Assembly: GCF_001713475.1 (NCBI RefSeq)
Contig: NZ_CP016499.1
Location: forward strand, 2,232,001-2,296,000
DNA from: Agrobacterium sp. RAC06
GTDB lineage: Bacteria; Pseudomonadota; Alphaproteobacteria; Rhizobiales; Rhizobiaceae
DNA: 64,000 nt
Reading direction: 5' to 3'
The position numbers and the translations under genes were made by a program. Of this stretch, positions 18,747 to 28,387 are shown piece after piece. Every line of letters starts with the position of its first letter. Positions within the stretch are counted from its first letter, which is position 1. The notes under the pieces are model-generated. The model made no database searches. It had not been told where the DNA came from and worked only from the letters and a program-made list of their open reading frames with translations.

Positions 18747-19490
18747 ATGGCATTGCAGGCAAGAATCGAAGCGGGCTCAGGGACCCTTGTGGAGAAACTC
18801 GGCGACACGTTGCGCAAGGCGATCGGCGCCGGCCAGTTTCCACCGGGCAGCAAGCTGCCGAGCGAAGCCCAGCTATCAGAAGCCCATGGCGTGTCGCGAA
18901 CCGTCGTGCGCGAGGCGATCGCATCGCTGCGGGCTGACCGGCTGGTCGAGGCCCGCCAGGGCGCTGGCGTTTTCGTCCTCACACCTCAGGAGCCGACACC
19001 TGCCCCCTTGCTGATCGGCAATGTGGATCCGGCGCGCGTTTCGTCGATGATTGAACTCCTGGAACTCCGAACGGCAGTCGAAGTAGAGGCTGCAGGCCTC
19101 GCCGCATTGCGACGCTCCCCCGCACAGGAAGAAGTCATACTTGAACGACACTACGCTATCCGCGCCTGTCTTGAGGCGGGCCAATCGACCACGGAAGCCG
19201 ATTTTGCCCTTCATCTCGCCATCGCCGAAGCGACCAACAACCCCCGTTTCCGTGAATTTCTGGCCATGATCGGCAAGAATGTCATCCCGCGGGCCGCATT
19301 GCGCGACGAAGACAGCGAGGAAGACCAGTCCGCATACCTGCGCCTCATCGATGCAGAACATGCAGATATCGTCGAGGCGATTTCCCAGGGCGACGAGGAG
19401 GCCGCTCGCGACGCCATGCGCCGACATTTGCGCGGCAGTCAGGCGCGCTACCGCGCCCTTTTGCGCGAGCAGCGCCAACCTGTACGATAA
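18747..19490 (+). CDS. GntR-family (FadR subfamily, FCD domain) regulator of uronate genes
   Basis: The 247-residue protein has an N-terminal winged helix (about 12-75: LRKAIGAGQFPPGSKLPSEA, VSRTVVREAI, VEARQGAGVFV) and a C-terminal all-helical FCD ligand domain (about 95-235). The usual metal-binding acidic and histidine residues of the FCD domain are present (DFALHLAIAEATNN, HADIVEAI, MRRHLRGS). It is divergent from udh and 69 nt upstream of kdgD. It is most simply a repressor released by a uronate or aldarate. The ligand is an inference from context. Confidence 0.88.
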   Translation: MALQARIEAGSGTLVEKLGDTLRKAIGAGQFPPGSKLPSEAQLSEAHGVSRTVVREAIASLRADRLVEARQGAGVFVLTPQEPTPAPLLIGNVDPARVSSMIELLELRTAVEVEAAGLAALRRSPAQEEVILERHYAIRACLEAGQSTTEADFALHLAIAEATNNPRFREFLAMIGKNVIPRAALRDEDSEEDQSAYLRLIDAEHADIVEAISQGDEEAARDAMRRHLRGSQARYRALLREQRQPVR

Positions 19491-19502
19491 CATTTGACAT
19501 AG

Positions 19503-20465
<963 letters not shown>

Positions 20466-20482
20466 GCAAAGGACGCGCAGAC

Positions 20483-21622
20483 ATGAAGATCGCAGAGGTT
20501 CGCACCCATCTTCTCGAGCACAGGCTCGCCGTCCCGTTCCAGAGCGCTTCCATGCGCTTTGACCGGCGGGCGCATGTGCTGGTGGAGATCGTCTGCGACA
20601 ACGGGCTGACGGGCTGGGGCGAATGCCTCGGGCCGGCTCGGCCGAATGCGGCGGTGGTCGCGGCCTATCGCAACTGGCTGGTCGGCATGAACCCGCTGGA
20701 GACCGAGAAGATCTGGGCGGTTCTCTACAACGCCCTTCGCGATCAGGGCCAGCGCGGCCTGACACTCACGGCGCTTTCAGGCATCGACATCGCGCTCTGG
20801 GATATCAAGGGCAAGCATTTCGGTACATCCGTGTCGACGCTGCTCGGTGGACGCTTCCGCGAGAGTGTGAAGGCCTACGCGACCGGCAGCTTCAAGCGCG
20901 ACGGCGTTGATCGGGTCGAGGACAATGCGAGTGACATCGCGCTCTATCGCTCCCAGGGCTTTCACGCATCCAAGATCAAGGTCGGTTTCGGGATCGAGGA
21001 GGATCTGCGGGTCATCCGGGCTGCACGCGAAGCAGCCGGCTCCGAGATGCGCCTGATGGCCGATGGCAATCATGGCTATGGTGTTCTGGAGGCCGTCGAA
21101 TTCGGCCGCCGGGCTGCAGAGTATGGTCTCGACTGGTTCGAGGAACCCGTCGTCCCCGAACACCTCGCCGCCTATCGCGAAGTTCGGGCCAGGCAGCCGA
21201 TCCCGGTAGCCGGCGGCGAAACCTGGCAAAGCCGCTGGGGCATGAAGGAACCGATCGAGACCCGCGCAATCGACATCGTCCAGCCGGATCTTGCCGGTGT
21301 CGGCGGCTTCACCGAGGCGAAACGCGTCGCCGATCTCGCGGCATTGCACGGTGTGCGGGTCGTGCCGCATGTCTGGGGCACGGCCGTGCATATTGCGGCA
21401 GCCCTGCAGTTCATCGCGGCGATGGTGCCGGATCCGGTGCGCGTCAACCCGATCGAGCCGATCCTCGAATTCGATCGTACCGACAACCCCTTCCGCCAGG
21501 CCGTGATCCAGACGCCGATCGAACACGAGAATGGCGTCGTCGCCATCCCCAACGCTCCCGGGCTTGGCATCGAAATCAACCGCGATGCCCTCCAGGAATT
21601 CAAGATGAAGGACGAGGCATGA
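20483..21622 (+). CDS. gci: D-galactarolactone cycloisomerase (enolase superfamily)
   Basis: The 379-residue mandelate-racemase/muconate-lactonising enzyme is very similar to Agrobacterium Gci. Shared stretches include SMRFDRRAHVLVEI, GWGECLGPARPNAAVV, KIWAVLYNALRDQGQRG and VRVNPIEPI. Gci converts D-galactaro-1,4-lactone to 3-deoxy-2-keto-hexarate (EC 5.5.1.27). Metal and base residues of the family are in the KIKVGFG strand, DGNHGYG, WFEEPV, GGE and HVWGT. I start at ATG 20483 (MKIAEVRTHLLEHRL, matching the family start). The earlier ATG at 20453 lies inside kdgD. The stop overlaps the next start (ATGA, 21619-21622). Confidence 0.94.
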   Translation: MKIAEVRTHLLEHRLAVPFQSASMRFDRRAHVLVEIVCDNGLTGWGECLGPARPNAAVVAAYRNWLVGMNPLETEKIWAVLYNALRDQGQRGLTLTALSGIDIALWDIKGKHFGTSVSTLLGGRFRESVKAYATGSFKRDGVDRVEDNASDIALYRSQGFHASKIKVGFGIEEDLRVIRAAREAAGSEMRLMADGNHGYGVLEAVEFGRRAAEYGLDWFEEPVVPEHLAAYREVRARQPIPVAGGETWQSRWGMKEPIETRAIDIVQPDLAGVGGFTEAKRVADLAALHGVRVVPHVWGTAVHIAAALQFIAAMVPDPVRVNPIEPILEFDRTDNPFRQAVIQTPIEHENGVVAIPNAPGLGIEINRDALQEFKMKDEA

Positions 21623-22497
21623 GCCTGATCCGCACCCTGTCCGGCGCCAAGCCAAAGATCGTCCTGCCGAAGGGTGCTATCGACACCCAGATGCATGCCT
21701 ATCTGCCCGGCTATCCGGCTCTTCCCGGCGGGCCTGGCCTTCCAGCCGGCGACCTGCCGACACCTGCGCAATATCGCCAGTTCATGGACTGGATCGGCAT
21801 CGATCGCGTCATCGTCACGCAGGGCATGGCGCATCAGCTGGACAATTCCAATCTCGTCGCATGCCTTGAGCAGTTCGGGGACATCGCCTGGGGCATCGCG
21901 GCCGTCGATGCCAGCACAAGCGCAGCCGAGCTCGACCGCTTGTCAGCGGCCCGCGTCCGTGGTGCACGCATCATGAACCTGCCGGGCGGCGCGGCCAATC
22001 TGACCAAGCTTGAGGAAGTGGACGCGATTGCCGCCAGCCGCGACTGGATGATCGCCATCCAGTTCGATGGTAGCGACATCCTCGACTACGAGGAGCGGCT
22101 CTCGAAACTGAAATCCCGCTGGGTGCTCGACCATCACGGCAAGTTCTTTTGCGGCGTGACACCCGAAAGCCCTCAGGTTCAGGCAACAAAGCGGCTGATC
22201 GACGGCGGCCGCTGCTGGTTCAAGTTTGCCGGCGCCTACGAGTCCTCCAAGACGGGCGGGCCCGATTTCGCCGACGTGGCCGCCGTTGCCCGATCAATTG
22301 CGGCGCATGCGCCCGAACGCATCGTCTGGGGCTCGAACTGGCCGCACAATCTGGCGCGAACACAGGCGGACTATCCAGACGATGCGGCCCTTGCCGACAC
22401 CGTGCTTGGCTGGTTGCCCGATGAGGAAGCCCGCCGTCTCGCGCTCGTGGACAACAGCCAAGAACTTTTCGGCATCCCGCCTTCTGAAGGCAGATAG
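21619..22497 (+). CDS. gli: D-galactarolactone isomerase (amidohydrolase superfamily)
   Basis: The 292-residue TIM-barrel amidohydrolase is close to Agrobacterium Gli and related to 2-pyrone-4,6-dicarboxylate hydrolase. Gli converts galactaro-1,5-lactone, the product of Udh, to the 1,4-lactone used by Gci (EC 5.4.1.4). Recognisable parts are GAIDTQMHAYLPGYP near the N-terminus, the ARIMNLPGGA strand, LDHHGKFF and the C-terminal WGSNWPHN. It overlaps gci by 4 nt, so the two are translationally coupled. The start ATG at 21619 is fixed by that overlap. Confidence 0.92.
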   Translation: MSLIRTLSGAKPKIVLPKGAIDTQMHAYLPGYPALPGGPGLPAGDLPTPAQYRQFMDWIGIDRVIVTQGMAHQLDNSNLVACLEQFGDIAWGIAAVDASTSAAELDRLSAARVRGARIMNLPGGAANLTKLEEVDAIAASRDWMIAIQFDGSDILDYEERLSKLKSRWVLDHHGKFFCGVTPESPQVQATKRLIDGGRCWFKFAGAYESSKTGGPDFADVAAVARSIAAHAPERIVWGSNWPHNLARTQADYPDDAALADTVLGWLPDEEARRLALVDNSQELFGIPPSEGR

Positions 22498-22510
22498 TCG
22501 AACTGCTAAT

Positions 22511-22535
22511 CCGTCGAAACGGGAGGTTTCGACGG
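22511..22535 (+). promoter_or_regulatory. Strong hairpin upstream of the TRAP binding-protein gene
   Basis: CCGTCGAAAC (22511-22520) and GTTTCGACGG (22526-22535) form a perfect 10-bp stem with a 5-nt loop between gli and dctP. It lacks a following T-run, so it is more likely an mRNA-processing or 5'-stabilising structure than a terminator. A very strong ribosome binding site (AGAGGAGGAAG) follows before ATG 22560. Confidence 0.6.
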
Positions 22536-22559
22536 CTCAATCAAAGAGGAGGAAGACCA

Positions 22560-23534
22560 ATGAAAACTGCCGCAATGCTTAGCCTCGCAATGGGGCTCAC
22601 CCTTGGTGCGGGTGCTGCCTTCGCCCAGGAAATCACGCTGCGTTCCGCCGACATCCATCCCGATGGTTATCCAACGGTCGATGCCGTCAAGTTCATGGGC
22701 GAATTGGTCAAGGAACGCACCAACGGCCGCATCGCCATTCAGGTGATGAACAACGCCGCACTGGGCTCGGAAAAGGACACGATAGAGCAGACGCGCTTCG
22801 GCGTCATCGACATGAACCGCGTCAACAGCGCGCCGTTCAACAACCTCGTACCGGAAACCGTCGTCTTCGGCCTGCCCTTCCTGTTCCGCGACACCGAGCA
22901 CATGCACAAGGTGGTCGATGGAGACATCGGCGACGAAGTGCTGGCTGCCTTCGAACCGCACGGCCTGATTGGTCTCGCCTTCTACGATTCCGGCGCGCGC
23001 TCCTTCTATTCGACCAAAACCCCGATCAACAGCCTTGCCGATCTCAAGGGCATGAAGGTCCGCGTCCAGCAGTCGGACCTCTGGATCGCGATGATGGAAG
23101 CCTTTGGCGCGAACCCGACGCCGATGCCTTTCGGTGAAGTCTATTCGTCGCTCGAAACTGGCGTGGTCGACGCTGCCGAAAACAACTGGCCCTCGTATGA
23201 GTCCTCGCGTCACTTCGAAGTGGCCAAGAACTACACACTGACCGACCATTCGCTGACGCCGGAAATCCTCGCGATCTCGAAGGTGACCTGGGACAAGCTG
23301 ACACCGGAAGACCAGACGATCATCCGGGAAGCGGCAAAGGAATCCGTCGGCAAGATGCGTGAGCTGTGGCAGGCCCGCGAAAAGGCGTCGGAGGAGAAGA
23401 TCCGGGCATCTGGTGCGAACATCATCACCGTCGACAAGGCGGAGTTCGCCGCTGCCATGCAGCCGGTCTATGACAAGTTCATCACCGATCCCAAGATGAA
23501 GGATCTCGTCGAGCGCGTTCGCGCCGTCAAGTGA
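22560..23534 (+). CDS. TRAP transporter solute-binding protein (DctP family), probably uronate-specific
   Basis: The 324-residue periplasmic protein has a clear signal peptide (residues 1-22, GAGAAFA-QE). The DctP signature arginine region is present at GMKVRVQQSDLWIAMMEAFG, along with YSSLETGVVDAAENNWPSYE. This subgroup captures C4-dicarboxylates or sugar acids. The position directly after gli and before the membrane subunits suggests galacturonate or glucuronate. It is followed by an intercistronic hairpin (23543-23569), which would leave more binding protein than permease. The substrate is inferred from context. Confidence 0.92.
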   Translation: MKTAAMLSLAMGLTLGAGAAFAQEITLRSADIHPDGYPTVDAVKFMGELVKERTNGRIAIQVMNNAALGSEKDTIEQTRFGVIDMNRVNSAPFNNLVPETVVFGLPFLFRDTEHMHKVVDGDIGDEVLAAFEPHGLIGLAFYDSGARSFYSTKTPINSLADLKGMKVRVQQSDLWIAMMEAFGANPTPMPFGEVYSSLETGVVDAAENNWPSYESSRHFEVAKNYTLTDHSLTPEILAISKVTWDKLTPEDQTIIREAAKESVGKMRELWQAREKASEEKIRASGANIITVDKAEFAAAMQPVYDKFITDPKMKDLVERVRAVK

Positions 23535-23542
23535 GACAACAG

Positions 23543-23569
23543 ACCGGCCGCATCCGAGATGCGGCCGGT
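23543..23569 (+). terminator. Intercistronic hairpin/partial terminator after the TRAP binding protein gene
   Basis: ACCGGCCGCAT (23543-23553) and ATGCGGCCGGT (23559-23569) form a perfect 11-bp stem with a 5-nt loop followed by TTTTCTT. It looks like a rho-independent terminator placed inside the operon, so it probably attenuates expression of the membrane subunits. Confidence 0.85.
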
Positions 23570-23598
23570 TTTTCTTATCCTGGATTTCGGAGGGATCC

Positions 23599-24126
23599 AT
23601 GTTGCGTTTCATGCGGGCTGTCAGGCCCGGCCTCAGCTGGCTGAGCCGCGCCTGCCTTTATCTGGCCGGCCTCGGCGTGGTCCTGATGACCATCATCATC
23701 GGCTGGCAGGTTTTCGGCCGTTACGTGCTCAACGACACACCGAGCTGGTCCGAGCCCCTGTCGCTCCAGCTGATGTCCTGGTTCATCCTGCTGGGTGCTG
23801 CCGTCGGCGTGCGCGAAAGCGTGCATCTCGGGCTCGACATCGTTCGCCACAACATGGCGCCTCGCGTCCAGCGCCTGATGGATCTCGTCAGCCTCGGCCT
23901 GATCTGCCTGTTCGGCGGCGCCATGTCCTACTACGGGACGCAGTTGGCCATAGGCACCTGGACGGCTCGTATCCCGGTGCTCGGATGGCCGGGTGGCATA
24001 GATTTCATCCCGCTCATCGTCGGTGGCGCGATGATCTCCATCTTCGCGCTTGAACGCTTTATCGACACGTTCATCGGACAGGTCGAAGCAGTCGCCGACG
24101 AAATCGCTCAGGCCGAGGTGGTGTGA
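23599..24126 (+). CDS. TRAP transporter small membrane subunit (DctQ family)
   Basis: The 175-residue protein has four predicted membrane helices (about 18-40, 55-75, 95-120 and 135-160). The DctQ pattern VFGRYVLNDTPSWSEPLSLQ followed by ESVHLGLDIV is visible. It pairs with the large permease DctM, whose start overlaps its stop by 4 nt (ATGA at 24123-24126). Start ATG 23599 is preceded by GGAGGG. Confidence 0.92.
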   Translation: MLRFMRAVRPGLSWLSRACLYLAGLGVVLMTIIIGWQVFGRYVLNDTPSWSEPLSLQLMSWFILLGAAVGVRESVHLGLDIVRHNMAPRVQRLMDLVSLGLICLFGGAMSYYGTQLAIGTWTARIPVLGWPGGIDFIPLIVGGAMISIFALERFIDTFIGQVEAVADEIAQAEVV

Positions 24127-25406
24127 TGGCCTATACGATCCTCTTCGGTACCTTCGCCTTCCTGATGGTCCTCGGCATGCCCATCGCTTTTTGCCTTGGG
24201 ATCGCGTCGCTGGCGACCGTCATCTATATCGGCATCCCGCCGATTGTAATTTTCCAGCAGCTGAATTCGGGGATGAATGTCTTCGCCATGATGGCGATCC
24301 CCTTCTTCATCTTTGCTGGCGACCTGATGGTTCGTGGCGGCATCGCCTTCCGTCTCATTCGCTTTGCCTCCGGCTTCGTGGGACACATGCGCGGCGGTCT
24401 GGGGCAGGTGAATATCGTCTCATCGACGCTGTTCGGCGGCATTTCGGGTTCGGCGGTTGCCGACGCATCTGCTATCGGCGGCCTGATGGTGCCGCAGATG
24501 GCGGCGCGCGGCTACGATCGCGGTTACGCCGTGAACGTCACGATCAGCTCTGCCCTGATCGCCCTGATGATTCCGCCGTCGCACAACATGATCCTTTACT
24601 CGATCTCAGCGGGCGGAACGGTCTCGGTTGCGGATCTCTTCACCGCAGGCATCATTCCCGGGATGCTGCTGACCGTCGCCCTGATGGTCACCGCCTATGT
24701 CGTGGCCCGCAGACGTGGGTATCCGGCCGAACCCTTTCCTGGCTTCGGGAAACTGCTGGTCTTCTTCTTCGCCGCCCTGCCAGGTCTGTTGCTGATCGCA
24801 ATCATCTTCGGCGGCGTGCGCTCCGGCGTCTTCACGGCGACCGAAAGCTCCTGCATCGCGGTTATCTACGCCTTTCTCGTCGCCGTTCTCGTCTATCGTG
24901 AGCTGAACTGGAGCGGCTTCGTGGAGGCGATCCTGGGGGCTGTGAAAACCACATCATTGGTGTTGCTCGTCATCGGCATGGCCGCTGCCTTTGCATGGCT
25001 CATGTCCTTTCTCCAAGTGCAGGTCACGCTCATCCAGCTGGTCAAGTCTATCTCGGACAATCCGATGGTCGTCCTGCTGCTGATCACCGTGGTTCTCCTG
25101 ATGCTTGGCACCTTCATGGACATGGCGCCTTTGATCATCATCACGACGCCGGTCTTCCTTCCGATCGTCCAAGCCTTCGGCATCGATCCCGTGCATTTCG
25201 GCGTCATCATGATCCTGAACGCCGGGATAGGCCTGATCACGCCACCGGTTGGGACCGTGCTCTTCGTCGGCTGTGCCGTGGGCAAGATCACCATCCGGGA
25301 GGCGATGCAGACGATCTGGCCATTCTTTGGCGCCTGCGTGACGGTGCTTTTGTTGGTCACCTTCATTCCCGAAATATCGCTCTGGCTGCCAGCGCAGTTC
25401 AAGTGA
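24123..25406 (+). CDS. TRAP transporter large permease (DctM family)
   Basis: The 427-residue protein has about 12 membrane helices and typical DctM segments: GMPIAFCLGIASL, FFIFAGDLMVRGGI, FGGISGSAVADASAIGGLMV and GLITPPVGTVLFVGC. It is the sodium- or proton-coupled translocation subunit of the TRAP importer and the last gene of the uronate cluster on this strand. It is followed by the terminator at 25438-25457. Confidence 0.94.
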   Translation: MMAYTILFGTFAFLMVLGMPIAFCLGIASLATVIYIGIPPIVIFQQLNSGMNVFAMMAIPFFIFAGDLMVRGGIAFRLIRFASGFVGHMRGGLGQVNIVSSTLFGGISGSAVADASAIGGLMVPQMAARGYDRGYAVNVTISSALIALMIPPSHNMILYSISAGGTVSVADLFTAGIIPGMLLTVALMVTAYVVARRRGYPAEPFPGFGKLLVFFFAALPGLLLIAIIFGGVRSGVFTATESSCIAVIYAFLVAVLVYRELNWSGFVEAILGAVKTTSLVLLVIGMAAAFAWLMSFLQVQVTLIQLVKSISDNPMVVLLLITVVLLMLGTFMDMAPLIIITTPVFLPIVQAFGIDPVHFGVIMILNAGIGLITPPVGTVLFVGCAVGKITIREAMQTIWPFFGACVTVLLLVTFIPEISLWLPAQFK

Positions 25407-25437
25407 TCCTCCCGCCCTCGCATTCCGAGGGTTCTCA

Positions 25438-25457
25438 GCAGGGGCCTCGGCCCCTGC
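25438..25457 (+). terminator. Rho-independent terminator of the uronate/TRAP operon
   Basis: GCAGGGGC (25438-25445) and GCCCCTGC (25450-25457) form an 8-bp stem with a CTCG loop, directly followed by CTTTTTTCC. It lies about 30 nt after the DctM stop codon. Confidence 0.88.
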
Positions 25458-25495
25458 CTTTTTTCCTGCCCGAGCGACATAGTGCACATTCGATA

Positions 25496-25531
25496 CTGTC
25501 ATTTTGGCAAGTGAACCACACAAAATGACAG
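25496..25531. promoter_or_regulatory. Perfect 11-bp inverted repeat upstream of ornithine cyclodeaminase
   Basis: CTGTCATTTTG (25496-25506) and CAAAATGACAG (25521-25531) are perfect inverted arms with a 14-nt spacer, about 70 bp upstream of the ocd start. The 25-bp centre-to-centre spacing suits a dimeric or tetrameric regulator. No candidate regulator gene is adjacent. Confidence 0.6.
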
Positions 25532-25600
25532 ATTCTCGCCATTTCGGCGAAGCGCGACCACCGCTACAGTGATCCAACCTTTGTTTTCAACCGGTGGATC

Positions 25601-26653
25601 ATGACAGCGCCAGCCCCTTCGGAAAAAGCCCTCGTCCCCTTCGTCAGCGTCGAAAACATGATGCGGCTCGTGCATCACATCGGAATCGAGCGCGCGCTCA
25701 CCGAGCTTACCGACGTTATCGAAGCCGATTTCAAACGCTGGGAACTGTTCGACAAGACGCCGCGCGTCGCGTCGCATTCCCGCGAGGGCGTCATCGAGCT
25801 GATGCCGACATCGGATGGGGAGATCTATTCGTTCAAATACGTCAACGGCCATCCGAAGAACATGGCCGAAGGCCTGCAGACTGTGACGGCCTTCGGTCTG
25901 CTCGCCGATGTCTCGACTGGCTATCCGGTTCTGCTCACCGAAATGACCCTGCTTACGGCGCTGAGGACAGCGGCAACGTCCGCCATGGCCGCACGCCATC
26001 TGGCACCGAAGGGTGCGACCACCATGGCGATGATCGGCAACGGGGCGCAAGCGGAGTTCCAGGCGCTGGCGATGAAGGCCGTGCTCGGCATCACCCATGT
26101 CAGGCTCTTCGACATCGATCCGAAGGCACCGGAGAAAACACGGCGCAACCTGGAGGGCTCCGGCCTTCATGTCACGGCCTGCACAACGTCACAGGCGGCG
26201 ATCGAAGGCGCGCAAATCATCACCACCTGCACCGCCGACAAGCAGTATGCGACCATCCTGACGGACAACATGGTCGGCGCCGGCGTGCACATCAACGCGA
26301 TCGGTGGCGACTGCCCCGGCAAGACCGAGCTGCATCGCGATATCCTCTCCCGTGCCGACACCTTCGTCGAGTATCCGCCGCAGACGCGGATCGAAGGCGA
26401 GATCCAGCAGATGGATCCGGACTATCCCGTCACCGAACTCTGGCAGGTGGTCACCGGTCAGATCGAGGGCCGCAAGAGCGAGAAGCAGATTACACTGTTC
26501 GACAGCGTCGGCTTCGCGATCGAGGACTTTTCGGCGTTGCGCTACGTGCGCGAGCGCGTGCTTGGGACCGCCTTCTTCCAGTCCGTCGACCTGATCGCCG
26601 ATCCGGACGATCCGCGTGACCTGTTCGGCATGCTGCAGCGGGCCAAGAGGTGA
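25601..26653 (+). CDS. ocd: Ornithine cyclodeaminase
   Basis: The 350-residue mu-crystallin-family enzyme converts L-ornithine to L-proline and ammonia with bound NAD+ (EC 4.3.1.12). It matches the Pseudomonas enzyme closely across SHSREGVIELMP, FKYVNGHPKN, ALRTAATSAMA, the NAD site MAMIGNGAQAEFQALA, the catalytic aspartate in GGDCPGKTEL, and FVEYPPQTRIEGEIQQ. It stands alone here, after a promoter region with a long dyad. It may feed arginine or opine-derived ornithine to proline. No ornithine-forming gene is adjacent. Confidence 0.93.
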   Translation: MTAPAPSEKALVPFVSVENMMRLVHHIGIERALTELTDVIEADFKRWELFDKTPRVASHSREGVIELMPTSDGEIYSFKYVNGHPKNMAEGLQTVTAFGLLADVSTGYPVLLTEMTLLTALRTAATSAMAARHLAPKGATTMAMIGNGAQAEFQALAMKAVLGITHVRLFDIDPKAPEKTRRNLEGSGLHVTACTTSQAAIEGAQIITTCTADKQYATILTDNMVGAGVHINAIGGDCPGKTELHRDILSRADTFVEYPPQTRIEGEIQQMDPDYPVTELWQVVTGQIEGRKSEKQITLFDSVGFAIEDFSALRYVRERVLGTAFFQSVDLIADPDDPRDLFGMLQRAKR

Positions 26654-26718
26654 TCAACCGGTCGGGGCGGCTGCGGCAATTTAAGCAGACAGAAATATTT
26701 GGGGCTTAATGTCTCCCT

Positions 26719-27747
26719 ATGGCGGAGGAGCATGCCCGAATGAATGAAGTTGAACGCCTACGGATACTCGATCAATACGGCATTCTGGATACACCACTTG
26801 AAGAACCCTTCGAGCGTATCTCGGCTCTTGCACGCCTGATATTCGACACCCCGATCGTGCTAATTTCGCTGGTCGACGACCGGCGCCAGTGGTTCAAGAC
26901 GAATATCGGCATCGATATTCGCGAAACCCCACGCGAGCAGGCTTTTTGCAACGAGACGATCCGGAGCGATGACGTGCTTGTGATCTCTGACGCAGAACAT
27001 GATATTCGAACGGCACTAAATCCCCTCGTTACCGGTAGCCCGCACATTCGCTTTTACGCTGGCGCGCCCTTGATTACGCCCGAGAAGGCGCGACTGGGAT
27101 CTCTGTGCGTCATCGACCGAGCACCCCGTCGCTTCGATGAGCGACAGAAGGCAATCCTTCAGTCGCTTGCCGGTCTCGTAATGAAGGAGATGGAACTAAG
27201 GCGGCAGACCGATCATGACTGGCTCACTGGCGCTACGTCTCGCTCCGCATTCTATGGAACTTGGGAGCGACTGGCCGCCCGAATGACGCCACCGTCGATC
27301 GGCCTGATCAGCTTCGACATCGATCACTTCAAGCAGATCAACGACCGATTTGGTCATATGGCAGGCGATCGTGTGCTGATCGACGTTGTGGAGGTGTGCC
27401 GTGGCGTCCTGCGCGATGGGGATGTGATCTCACGGATGGGAGGCGAGGAATTCGCCGTTCTCTTGCCGGGGGCTACTGCCAAGAGCGCGCTTGCCGTCGC
27501 CGAGCGGCTGCGCCAGGCCATCGAAAGTTCGCGGAGGCCAGAGGGCGATGGCACGGTCACGGCGAGTTTCGGTGTCACCATGCTCGATCAGAGCGACATT
27601 GGTCTGGCAGATCCGCTGCGACGCGCGGACGACGCTCTCTATCAATCCAAGGCCAACGGCCGCAATCGAGTCACCTGTTCCTGGGCCATGCCTGCGGAAA
27701 TAGGCCCTGGCGTCGGTAGCGTGCGCAATGGGTCTTTAAGCAGATAG
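26719..27747 (+). CDS. GAF-GGDEF diguanylate cyclase
   Basis: The 342-residue cytoplasmic protein has an N-terminal GAF domain (about 25-155: VLISLVDDRRQWFKTN, REQAFCNETI, FYAGAPLITPEKARLGSLCV). A C-terminal GGDEF domain follows (about 165-330). The active-site motif is GGEEF at 241-245, and the inhibitory c-di-GMP I-site RDGD is intact at 232-235, so an active and feedback-controlled cyclase is expected. No membrane segment is visible. It could feed c-di-GMP to the adhesin-release system at 1-17 kb, but nothing in the sequence links them directly. Confidence 0.93.
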   Translation: MAEEHARMNEVERLRILDQYGILDTPLEEPFERISALARLIFDTPIVLISLVDDRRQWFKTNIGIDIRETPREQAFCNETIRSDDVLVISDAEHDIRTALNPLVTGSPHIRFYAGAPLITPEKARLGSLCVIDRAPRRFDERQKAILQSLAGLVMKEMELRRQTDHDWLTGATSRSAFYGTWERLAARMTPPSIGLISFDIDHFKQINDRFGHMAGDRVLIDVVEVCRGVLRDGDVISRMGGEEFAVLLPGATAKSALAVAERLRQAIESSRRPEGDGTVTASFGVTMLDQSDIGLADPLRRADDALYQSKANGRNRVTCSWAMPAEIGPGVGSVRNGSLSR

Positions 27748-27769
27748 TCTGCCCGTTGGTCCGATCCGT

Positions 27770-28327
27770 TCATGCCGGCCCGAGAAGAATGTCTTCGGCT
27801 TCTTCACGTTCCATTTCGAGCACACGCTTGGCCAGATCGAAGCCGAAACCCTGGCGGGCAAAGGAGGCGATCTCCTTGCTCCAGCGGGCGTCATCGGCTT
27901 CAACATCCGGCCGGCGGAAGGGCCCGAAGGCCTTCTTGCGCGCGTAGACCACGGCCGAGCGAAAATCGTCGGCGTCGACGAGAACGGCTTCGACGATACT
28001 GCGGTCGACCCCCTTCTCAGCAAGCTTGCGGGCAATCGCACGCTTGGAGCGACCGCTGCGCGCCGCCGAATTCGCACGGATCTCGGCGTAATTCTGGTCG
28101 TCTAGCGCCTTCATGCTGCGCCCGAAGGCAAGGGCCGTCTCGGCCAGCGCGTTTAGCTGCCCCTCACTGATATCTTCGAACTTGCTGCGCGCCTTGCGCC
28201 TGATGGCGTCGGCGAGTTCCCGTTCGGTCATCATGCGCTTGGCAAGCCGATAGGCAGCCGAGTTCTTCGCCCAGGCCAACATGCGTGGCGTTGGCTGATC
28301 TTCAGTGGCTTTCGACGGTTCGTCCAT
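27770..28327 (-). CDS. recX: RecX family regulatory protein
   Basis: The 185-residue protein has the three-helix RecX repeats (AYRLAKRMMTERELADAIRRK, RSKRAIARKLAEKGVDRSIVEAV, FARQGFGFDLAKRVL). RecX binds and restrains RecA filaments. recA is not adjacent in this window. The gene is convergent with the diguanylate cyclase gene, with a 22-nt gap. The length and spacing are normal for alphaproteobacterial RecX. Confidence 0.88.
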   Translation of the reverse strand: MDEPSKATEDQPTPRMLAWAKNSAAYRLAKRMMTERELADAIRRKARSKFEDISEGQLNALAETALAFGRSMKALDDQNYAEIRANSAARSGRSKRAIARKLAEKGVDRSIVEAVLVDADDFRSAVVYARKKAFGPFRRPDVEADDARWSKEIASFARQGFGFDLAKRVLEMEREEAEDILLGPA

Positions 28328-28387
28328 GGGCCCGGTGTCCCAACTTCGTGGGCGATCGTCAACAGACTTCTGGACGGTCGGGATCGG

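Noticed and set aside
22506..23612. 368-codon minus-strand frame opposite the TRAP binding-protein gene
   Set aside because: Antisense shadow of a gene with a clear signal peptide, ribosome binding site and DctP motifs.
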